A stretch of 22,677 bases of DNA, taken from DATIRA01 sp964553405 (GTDB taxonomy: Bacteria; Pseudomonadota; Gammaproteobacteria; Steroidobacterales; Steroidobacteraceae). Location of the stretch: contig CAZKLS010000037.1 in assembly GCA_964553405.1 (NCBI GenBank), positions 1 to 22,677 of the forward strand. Reading direction: 5' to 3'. How positions within the stretch are numbered: the first letter of the stretch is position 1; every line of letters begins with the position of its first letter. The position numbers and the translations under genes were made by a program. Positions 7,377-13,561 of this stretch are shown piece after piece. The notes below the pieces were generated by a model that saw nothing but the letters and a program-made list of their open reading frames with translations, did not search any database and had not been told where the DNA came from.

Positions 7377-7916
7377 TCACTCCAGGTAGAAGATGCGCGG
7401 CCGGGTGCCGGCGTCGGGCTTCAGGACGAAATGCCGCCTCGACACGATCAGGCGGCTCACCTCGGATTCGGGATCGTCGAGGTCGCCGAAGTACATGCTG
7501 TGCGTGGGACAGACCGCGACGCAGGCGGGCTCGAGACCCTGCTCGACGCGGTGGATGCAGAAGGTGCACTTGTCCGCGTAGCCGTCCGGGTGAATGAAGC
7601 GCGCGCCGTAGGGGCAGGACGCGAGGCAGGCCTTGCAGCCGATGCACTTGTCGTGATCCACCAGCACTACGTTGCCGAAGTCGTGCACGTGGCTCGCTCC
7701 GGTCGGGCAGCAGCTGACGCAGGGCGGCCGGTCGCAGTGATTGCAGCGCTCCGAAGTGATGGTCAGCCGCAGCGCGGGCATTTCGCCCTCCAGCCGCTGG
7801 TTGATCCAGTCGCGGCAGTAACCGTCGGGCACGCCGTTCTCGGTCTTGCAGGCGACGACGCAGTCCATGCAGCCGACGCACTTGCGGGTGTCGATGACCA
7901 TTCCGAGGCGCGTCAT
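7377..7916 (-). CDS. 4Fe-4S ferredoxin-type electron-transfer subunit (PsrB/PhsB-like)
   Basis: 179-residue iron-sulfur subunit carrying four [4Fe-4S] clusters, the wire between molybdoenzyme and membrane subunit. Sixteen ligand cysteines are visible in four groups: 13/16/19/23, 58/61/66/70, 91/94/97/101 and 117/120/132/136, with the usual CP endings. Length is typical of PsrB, PhsB, TtrB and DmsB homologues. No signal peptide is present, so it would be exported by hitch-hiking on the Tat signal of the catalytic subunit. It sits 3 bases after the catalytic gene and 4 before the NrfD gene, which is the standard ABC order. Cys69 is an additional cysteine next to a ligand. Confidence 0.94.
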   Translation of the reverse strand: MTRLGMVIDTRKCVGCMDCVVACKTENGVPDGYCRDWINQRLEGEMPALRLTITSERCNHCDRPPCVSCCPTGASHVHDFGNVVLVDHDKCIGCKACLASCPYGARFIHPDGYADKCTFCIHRVEQGLEPACVAVCPTHSMYFGDLDDPESEVSRLIVSRRHFVLKPDAGTRPRIFYLE

Positions 7917-7919
7917 GAC

Positions 7920-10118
7920 TCAGGCCTCCTGCTCGATGGTCACGAAGTTGACGTTGGTGCCGGTACCACCCATCAGCGGGTCCACCGCGTAGCGGGTGAT
8001 CAGCCGCGCGTCGCTCGCGCCCTTGCCGTAGGCGCTGCGCAGCCCCTTCGAGGTGTGACCGAAGCCGTGCACCATGAACACGCAGTCCGGGCGGATCGCT
8101 TCGGTGACGCGCGCCCGGACGCGATTGCTGAGCACGCCGTCCTGGTTGCGCAGCCGCACGTAGTCGCCGCTCGCGAGGCCCATGCGCCTGCCGATGCGCG
8201 CATTGATCCAGATCTCGTTCTCCGGCATCGCGTCGCGCAGGATCGGGTTGCTCTGCGTCCGGCTGAACGAGTGGACCGGCGAGCGGCCGTAGAGCAGGCG
8301 GAACGACCCCGGCGGGCCGCCCTCCGGGCGCTTGTAGACGGGCACCGGCTCGAAGCCCGCCTGCTGCAGCTGCGCAGAGAAGAACTCGATCTTCCCCGAC
8401 GGCGTGTAGAACTCGGGTGCCACGCCGTCTTCGAAGTACAGCGGGGCGGCCGGTCCGCGCAGGATGCCCTTCTGCTTCATTTCCGCCAGGCTCGAACCGA
8501 TGCCCTTGAGGCGGAAGTCCAGGTATTCCTCGATGTCCTGCCAGGGATAGTAGTCCTGCAGCCCGAGCTTCACGGCCAGTTGGCGCGCGATCCACCAGTT
8601 GGGCTTCTGGTCGTCCGGCGCCTCGACCACGGGCTGGCGCAGCGCGACGAACGGCTCGCGGAACATCTCCACGTTCAACTCGTCGTAGCGTTCGAGGTAG
8701 GTCGCTTCCGGCAGCACGATGTCCGCCCAGCCGGCGATCTCGGACGGGATCACGTCCGAGACGACCAGCAGGTCCAGGTTCTGGATTGCGCGGATCGTCT
8801 CGTCCTCGTTCGGCATCGCGTGCAGCAGGTTGGTCGCGTACACGAGCCAGCCCTTGACCGGATAGGGCTTGCCGCTCAGCGTCGCCTCGCGGATGCCGGT
8901 CGTGATCGTCTCGCTCGCAAACGGATACCGGCGGTCGGGGTTGTCGACCTTGCCGCGTTCGGACTTCGGATAAGCAGGGTAGGGGTAGCCCGGCACGTCC
9001 ATCATCGACGGGTAATAGAAGCCGCCCTTGCGACCCCAGCTGCCGAGCAGCGCGTTCAGCAGCGCGATCGCGCGGCTGCGCTGCGCATCGTCGCCGTACC
9101 AGGTGGCATGCCGGCCCGGATGCACCAGCGTCGCGGGCCGGTGACGGGCCATCTCCCGTGCGCTGTCCCGGATCAGCTGCGCCGGTACGCCGGTCTCCGG
9201 ATAGGCCCACTCCGGCGTATAGCTCGCCACGGCCGCCGTGAAGTGCTCGAAGCCGAAGCCGTGCCGTTCGACGTAGTCGGCGTCGTAGAGCTGTTCGGTG
9301 ACGATCACGTTGATCCAGGCGAGCAGCAGCGCGAGGTCCGTGCCCGGTCTCACCGCCAGGTAATGCTTCGCCTTGCTTGCCGCGATCGAGAAGCGCGGGT
9401 CGGCGACTATGATCGAGCTGCCCTGCGCGATCGCTTCGGCGAATTCCTGCACCTGGGTGTTGTGCATGTTCTCGCCGAGGTGCGAGCCCAGCAGCACCAG
9501 GCAGCGGGCGTTACGGATGTCGGTGCGCTCGGGCGAGCCGATGCCCTCGCCGAAAGTCAGTTCGAAGCCGACGTCGCGCGGGCCGCGGCACTGGGCGAAA
9601 GAGGGCGCGGCGATGTTCGGCGAGCCGTAGGCCTTCAGCGTGTGCTTGAAGAAGGCGCCGCCGATGCCGTGGCTGAACAGCGCCATCGCTTCCGGCCCGT
9701 ACTCGGCCTTGATCTTCAGCATGCGTTCGGCGACCTGGCCCAGCGCTTCGTCCCAGGTGACTTCGACCCACTTTTCCTCGCCGCGCGTCGCGTGGCGAAC
9801 GAGTGGCGCGCGCAGGCGATCTGGGTCGAAATGGGCGCCGATGCCGCCGGTACCCCGGGGGCAGAGCCGGCCGCGCGAGAGCGGATCGTCCGGGTGGCCG
9901 GTGACCTTCCAGAGCCGGCCGTCCCGGACATGGGCGAGGGCGTTGCACTTCCAGAAGCAGATGTCGCAGAAGGTCGGGACCGAGTAGGTCTCCGCGGCCG
10001 TCTTCGAGGATGCGGCCGCGACCCGGGCGCTGCGTGACACGCCGCCCGCGACGGCGGCCGCGGCGGTTCCCAGTCCGGCAATCTTGAGGAAGCGTCGACG
10101 GGAGATTCGGTGGCTCAA
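7920..10118 (-). CDS. Tat-exported molybdopterin oxidoreductase, PsrA/PhsA-like catalytic subunit
   Basis: 732-residue catalytic subunit of the DMSO reductase superfamily. A twin-arginine signal is at the N-terminus (SRRRFLKIAG, residues 6-15), so the enzyme acts in the periplasm. Ligands for the FS0 [4Fe-4S] cluster follow: Cys51, Cys54, Cys58 and Cys86 (CPRGTGG). Cys177 in the SFAQCRGPRD segment is the probable Mo/W ligand, as in polysulfide and thiosulfate reductases. The C-terminal molybdopterin-dinucleotide-binding domain begins near residue 600. The start is TTG at 10118, the only start upstream of the twin arginines before an in-frame stop at 10142-10140; no strong ribosome site is seen. 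Neighbouring YeeE and rhodanese-type genes favour a sulfur substrate (polysulfide, thiosulfate or sulfur), but reductase versus oxidase and exact substrate are open. Confidence 0.9.
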   Translation of the reverse strand: MSHRISRRRFLKIAGLGTAAAAVAGGVSRSARVAAASSKTAAETYSVPTFCDICFWKCNALAHVRDGRLWKVTGHPDDPLSRGRLCPRGTGGIGAHFDPDRLRAPLVRHATRGEEKWVEVTWDEALGQVAERMLKIKAEYGPEAMALFSHGIGGAFFKHTLKAYGSPNIAAPSFAQCRGPRDVGFELTFGEGIGSPERTDIRNARCLVLLGSHLGENMHNTQVQEFAEAIAQGSSIIVADPRFSIAASKAKHYLAVRPGTDLALLLAWINVIVTEQLYDADYVERHGFGFEHFTAAVASYTPEWAYPETGVPAQLIRDSAREMARHRPATLVHPGRHATWYGDDAQRSRAIALLNALLGSWGRKGGFYYPSMMDVPGYPYPAYPKSERGKVDNPDRRYPFASETITTGIREATLSGKPYPVKGWLVYATNLLHAMPNEDETIRAIQNLDLLVVSDVIPSEIAGWADIVLPEATYLERYDELNVEMFREPFVALRQPVVEAPDDQKPNWWIARQLAVKLGLQDYYPWQDIEEYLDFRLKGIGSSLAEMKQKGILRGPAAPLYFEDGVAPEFYTPSGKIEFFSAQLQQAGFEPVPVYKRPEGGPPGSFRLLYGRSPVHSFSRTQSNPILRDAMPENEIWINARIGRRMGLASGDYVRLRNQDGVLSNRVRARVTEAIRPDCVFMVHGFGHTSKGLRSAYGKGASDARLITRYAVDPLMGGTGTNVNFVTIEQEA

Positions 10119-10130
10119 GGCGCTGCAACC

Positions 10131-10165
10131 CGCTATATATTAGTAAACCCTAATACATACTAGCG
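10131..10165. promoter_or_regulatory. AT-rich palindrome, candidate operator/promoter of the sulfur operon
   Basis: In an otherwise GC-rich window this stretch is strikingly AT-rich. It holds a perfect 6+6 inverted repeat, TATTAG-N6-CTAATA, at 10138-10143 and 10150-10155. Flanking CGCTA (10131-10133 side, TAGCG on the other strand) can extend it into an imperfect hairpin. It ends about 20 bp upstream of the TTG start of the molybdoenzyme, so a bound repressor would block the promoter. Size and symmetry fit a homodimeric winged-helix regulator such as an ArsR-type sulfide sensor (BigR/SqrR class), which often controls YeeE-type genes; no such regulator gene lies in the window. A precise -35/-10 pair could not be assigned. 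Confidence 0.45.
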
Positions 10166-10235
10166 AGTAGGATCAGCTGCCGCCTCCGCAGTTTCCGCAG
10201 TGCAACAAACTTGATTTCCGTTTCCGGATCGGGTC

Positions 10236-10772
10236 TCAGTCGACGACGTTCGGTGGGTCCCAGTCCTCGTCCCAGCCGGTCGCCGGAGCCGGGAATCGCG
10301 TCAGCCATTCCTCGATCAGGCGAACGTGTTCGCGCTCCTCGGCGGCCATTTCCGCCGCCTCCGCCCTGATCCCGGCCGGCAGGTCGGCGGCCGCGAATCG
10401 CTCGAAGAACTCCGCCGCCCGCCGCTCGTTGTGTCTTGCGAGCAGCAGGGCATGGTACGGCGTCATCAGGTAATGGAGGTCGCCGTAGTCCGTGGTCTCT
10501 GCGCCCTCGGGCGTGGACCAGCGGAATACCGCCGCATCGGGCGACTGCTGCCAGCCCATGCGTTCGGCAATCTGGTCCCGGTGCTTGCCCTCGATGCGGG
10601 CGAGCTTGCCGAACAGGTCCGCGACCTCGCGGTTGTGATGCGACTCCATGATCTCGGCTAGCTCGGCGTAGCGCTCCGCGGCCTCGACTTCCATCGCCCA
10701 GGCATAGGCCATGAATTCCTCGACCGTGCGCGGCAGGTCCTCGCGCCCGACCTCCGGCCGATTCTCCGTCAT
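10236..10772 (-). CDS. Ferritin-like diiron (rubrerythrin-type) protein
   Basis: 178-residue four-helix-bundle protein of the ferritin-like/rubrerythrin superfamily. Diiron ligand motifs are recognisable: Glu28/Glu30 in the first helix (AMEVEAAERYAEL), E61xxH64 in the second, Glu116/Glu121 in the third and E146xxH149 in the fourth. There is no C-terminal rubredoxin domain within the frame, so it is a rubrerythrin-core protein likely to act on peroxide, oxygen or iron. The ATG at 10772 overlaps the korB stop (ATGA), so it is translationally coupled to korAB. This suggests a role in protecting or supplying the oxygen-sensitive KorB iron-sulfur cluster (inference). The same frame continues after its TGA with a short Cys-containing tail, discussed under findings. 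Confidence 0.82.
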   Translation of the reverse strand: MTENRPEVGREDLPRTVEEFMAYAWAMEVEAAERYAELAEIMESHHNREVADLFGKLARIEGKHRDQIAERMGWQQSPDAAVFRWSTPEGAETTDYGDLHYLMTPYHALLLARHNERRAAEFFERFAAADLPAGIRAEAAEMAAEEREHVRLIEEWLTRFPAPATGWDEDWDPPNVVD

Positions 10773-11605
10773 AGGGCAAACCTCGCTTCGAGTTCCTCGA
10801 TCGGCCGCGGCTCGCTGGCATAGCGCGCGCTGTACGGCGGTCGCTGCCCGGAATAAACGACGCCGAGCCCGAAGCCGTTGTCGGTCAGCAACTGCCGCGC
10901 TGCTTCCGTCGGGTCGGCCGTCTGCTCGAAGGCGGCCGGCTTCACGATCCGCTTCCACTGGGTCTGCTCCGGCCTGAACGTGATGCACGGCGAGAGCACC
11001 TCGACGAACGAGAAGCCCGGTGTCGTGACCGCCTGGACCAGGATCTCGGCGAGCCCGTTCGGGTCGCCGCTGAAACCGCGCGCGATGAAGTTCGCGCCCG
11101 CGGCGAGCGCAATCGCGGTGGGCTGGAATTCCCTGAGCCCGGTGCCCTGCGGAGTCAGCTTCGAGTCCCAGTCCGGCTCCGTCGTCGGCGAAGGCTGGCC
11201 CTTGGTCATGCCGTAGACGCGGTTGTCCATCACGATGTAGGTCAAGTCGGCGTTGCGACGGCAGGCGTGCATGAAGTGATTGCCGCCGATCGAATAGCCG
11301 TCGCCGTCGCCGCCGGTCACGACGACAGTGAGGTCGGGACGCGCGAGCTTGAGGCCCGCGGCGGCGGCCAGCGAGCGGCCGTGCACGCCGTGGAAGCCGT
11401 AGCACGAGGTGTACGCCGGTATTCGCGACGAGCAGCCGATGCCGGAGACGACCGCGACATCCTCGGCGCGCAGCGCGAGCTTCGCAAGCGCCTTGGCGAG
11501 CGCATTCAAGACGGCGAAGTCGCCGCAGCCCGGGCACCATACCGGCTTGACGTCCGATTTGTACTCCGCCGGGCCCGGCGCTCTCGCGGTGCTGGTGTCG
11601 TTCAT
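10769..11605 (-). CDS. korB: 2-oxoacid:ferredoxin oxidoreductase, beta subunit
   Basis: 278-residue thiamine-diphosphate and [4Fe-4S] subunit that oxidatively decarboxylates 2-oxoacids to acyl-CoA while reducing ferredoxin. Cluster ligands are visible at Cys24 and Cys27 (WCPGCG), Cys58 (GIGCSS) and Cys207 (LSPC). The TPP/Mg motif GGDGDGYSIGGNH is at 98-110, followed by the NRVYGMTKGQPSPT segment typical of KorB. Length fits two-subunit enzymes. It overlaps korA by ATGA at 11602-11605 and the ferritin-like gene by ATGA at 10769-10772. No separate ferredoxin (delta) subunit gene is present, as in the KorAB enzymes of aerobes. 2-Oxoglutarate is the best guess at substrate, but broad or aromatic 2-oxoacid use is possible. 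Confidence 0.94.
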   Translation of the reverse strand: MNDTSTARAPGPAEYKSDVKPVWCPGCGDFAVLNALAKALAKLALRAEDVAVVSGIGCSSRIPAYTSCYGFHGVHGRSLAAAAGLKLARPDLTVVVTGGDGDGYSIGGNHFMHACRRNADLTYIVMDNRVYGMTKGQPSPTTEPDWDSKLTPQGTGLREFQPTAIALAAGANFIARGFSGDPNGLAEILVQAVTTPGFSFVEVLSPCITFRPEQTQWKRIVKPAAFEQTADPTEAARQLLTDNGFGLGVVYSGQRPPYSARYASEPRPIEELEARFAL

Positions 11606-13356
11606 GCCTGGCTCCACGCGAGCAGATGACGGTGGATCTCGTCCGGGTGGAACTGCAGCACGCCCGGCTTGCGCAGGCTGCTGAGCGCCGGAACGAGGTC
11701 GTATTCCCGCTTCAGGTAGCCGAGGAACTGGCCGCTGTGCGTCTGCTCCACGACCAGCGCCTTGTGCACGCCCTCGAGTGCCTCGGCGAGCCGTGCGGGC
11801 TGGGCCGGCGACAGCAGCCGCAGCGAGACGAGCCGCACCGCGAGTCCGCCCTCCCGGGCCCGCTCGATCGCTTCCCTGACCGGTCCCGTGCAGGACCCGA
11901 ACGTTATCACGGCCAGTTCCCCGTCTCCCTCGACGTCGGCCCAGTGCGCCCCGTAATCGGCGTGCTCGAGCTTGCGCTCGCGCTTCAGCAGCTGGGCCAG
12001 GTGGTCGCTCGCCTGCGACGAGGGCGTGCCGCGCTCCGTGTGCTCGAGGCCGTCCGCGGTATAGCTCACGCCTGCAGTGCCCGGGATCGCCATCGGCGAG
12101 ACGCCTGTATCGGTGAGCGCGTAGCGCCGGTAGTCCGGGCTGCCCGGCTCCGCGGTCAGCCGACTGACCGGGCCGGGCGACGGGGCGGGGGCGTCGATCA
12201 CGCCGCGGGCCTGGCCCATGAACTGGTCCGAAAGGACGATCGCCGCGGTCTGCAGCGATTCGGCCAGCTGTACGGCCCATTCGGCCGTGCTCAGGCAGTC
12301 CGCCACCGAGTTCGGCGCCAGCACCAGGTGCGGCGCGTCGCCGTGCATCCCGTACAGCGCGATGTTCAGGTCCCCTTGCTCGGACTTGGTGGGGATGCCC
12401 GTCGAGGGACCCACCCGCATCACGTCGACGACGACGACCGGGGTCTCCGCGGTCACCGCGAGCCCGAGCGCTTCGACCATCAGCGACAATCCGGGTCCCG
12501 AGGTCGCCGTCAGCGAGGGCACGCCGCCATAGGAACCGCCGATCGCCATGTTGATCGAAGCGAGCTCATCCTCGGCCTGCACCAGCGCTCCACCCACTTC
12601 GGCCAGCGCCGGGCTCATCCATTCGAGCAGTTCTGTGGCGGGCGTGATCGGGTAGGCAGCGACGAAGCGCACGCCGCCACGGAGCGCACCGAGCCCGGTC
12701 GCCTCGTTGCCGGTGATGAGCCACCGCGGCGCATGCTGAGACGCAGGCGGTGCGAGGCCGTACTCGACTTCCAGGTCCGCGCCGGCCTGGCGGCCTGCAG
12801 CCACCGCCGCGAGGCTCGGCTCGAGCGCGCCCGGCCGTTTGCCCAGCGTCTTCTCGACGGCGAACCTCACTGCGTCCTCCGGCAGGCCCAGCAACTGGGC
12901 GACGAGTCCCAGGACCAGCATGTTCGGGCGGCCGCCCTCGATGGCCTTGGCCATCTTCTTCAGCGGGACCGCCGCGTAGCGGGCGCCCGAGCCCCGGAAC
13001 GCCTCGTGCGGCTCGCCCTGGTCGGGGTCACCGACGATCAGGCTGTCGGCCGTCAGCGTGATCTCCGCCCTGAAGCGATGAACGTTGTCCCAGTCGACCG
13101 CGGCGAGGATGTCGAACCGGTCGTCCATGCACTCGATCGGATCGCGCGCGATCCGGAGCATCGCCGCGGCTTCGCCGCCGCGGATCTGCGGCCCGGAGGA
13201 CCGCGTCATCAGCGCGTAGTAGCCCGAGCGGGCCGCGGCTTCGAGCAGCATGTTGCCCGCCGTCATCACGCCGGCGCCGCCGCTGCCCGCCAGCGCGACG
13301 GATACCGACGTGTGCGGGCCGTGCGGGCCCGGGTGGATCTTGTGTGGCGAGGTCAT
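11602..13356 (-). CDS. korA: 2-oxoacid:ferredoxin oxidoreductase, fused gamma-alpha subunit
   Basis: 584-residue partner of KorB. The gamma domain is at the N-terminus (about residues 16-195), with GSGGAG at 25-30 and the RSSGPQIRGGE segment at 52-62. It is fused to the alpha (pyrimidine-binding) domain, about 210-584. The 2-oxoacid recognition motif YPITPATE begins at Tyr235, and a TSGPGLSLM loop follows near 285. This gamma-alpha fusion is the layout of two-subunit KorAB enzymes that function in aerobic bacteria and archaea. The ATG at 13356 begins a short polar N-terminal extension (His/Pro rich) before the conserved domain; no strong ribosome site is evident. It is first gene of the korA-korB-ferritin-like unit and is divergent from the ipdC-type gene, 205 bp away. 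Confidence 0.94.
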   Translation of the reverse strand: MTSPHKIHPGPHGPHTSVSVALAGSGGAGVMTAGNMLLEAAARSGYYALMTRSSGPQIRGGEAAAMLRIARDPIECMDDRFDILAAVDWDNVHRFRAEITLTADSLIVGDPDQGEPHEAFRGSGARYAAVPLKKMAKAIEGGRPNMLVLGLVAQLLGLPEDAVRFAVEKTLGKRPGALEPSLAAVAAGRQAGADLEVEYGLAPPASQHAPRWLITGNEATGLGALRGGVRFVAAYPITPATELLEWMSPALAEVGGALVQAEDELASINMAIGGSYGGVPSLTATSGPGLSLMVEALGLAVTAETPVVVVDVMRVGPSTGIPTKSEQGDLNIALYGMHGDAPHLVLAPNSVADCLSTAEWAVQLAESLQTAAIVLSDQFMGQARGVIDAPAPSPGPVSRLTAEPGSPDYRRYALTDTGVSPMAIPGTAGVSYTADGLEHTERGTPSSQASDHLAQLLKRERKLEHADYGAHWADVEGDGELAVITFGSCTGPVREAIERAREGGLAVRLVSLRLLSPAQPARLAEALEGVHKALVVEQTHSGQFLGYLKREYDLVPALSSLRKPGVLQFHPDEIHRHLLAWSQA

Positions 13357-13386
13357 GGCAGCCGCGGGGGTGTTTCAAAGCCCGCT

Positions 13387-13414
13387 ATTCTAGGGCGCTC
13401 GGGACGATCAGCCA
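13387..13414 (-). promoter_or_regulatory. Possible korA promoter
   Basis: Reading the minus strand, TGGCTG (13414-13409) and TAGAAT (13392-13387) are separated by 16 bp. TAGAAT matches the -10 consensus at 5 of 6 positions; the -35 is poor. It lies 31 bp upstream of the korA ATG in the shared korA/ipdC divergent region. Visual match only. Confidence 0.28.
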
Positions 13415-13561
13415 CTGCCCGTGGCAGAAAAAACTCCCGATCCGAACTCGCCTCCGAGACGTCGCCTGCCGCGGACCGCGCGGGCGGGGCTTCGGTTTGT
13501 GCGGCTTAGTGGCTCGCTTCGCGGCGGCGAGAATGCCGTTTTGGCCCTGCCGGAGTCCGCG

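Noticed and set aside
7431..10037. 868-codon plus-strand open frame opposite the molybdoenzyme and ferredoxin genes
   Set aside because: Composition is the Arg/Asp/Val/His-rich pattern of an antisense shadow in GC-rich DNA, with no recognisable domain, while the opposite strand encodes clear conserved proteins.
10236..10238. TGA of the ferritin-like gene as a selenocysteine codon
   Set aside because: No selenocysteine-insertion hairpin was recognised after it, the protein is full length without it, and the tail codons look non-coding.
13415..13427. CTGCC-CGT-GGCAG hairpin followed by A residues as a terminator
   Set aside because: It is followed by A, not T, on the plus strand and lies upstream of both divergent genes, so it terminates nothing obvious.
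11626..13509. 627-codon plus-strand open frame opposite korA
   Set aside because: Same antisense-shadow composition; korA motifs are unambiguous on the other strand.
13421..13561. 47-residue N-terminal extension of the ipdC-type protein from GTG 13421
   Set aside because: Extension is basic and unlike the family, and ATG 13562 has its own ribosome site and the family N-terminus.
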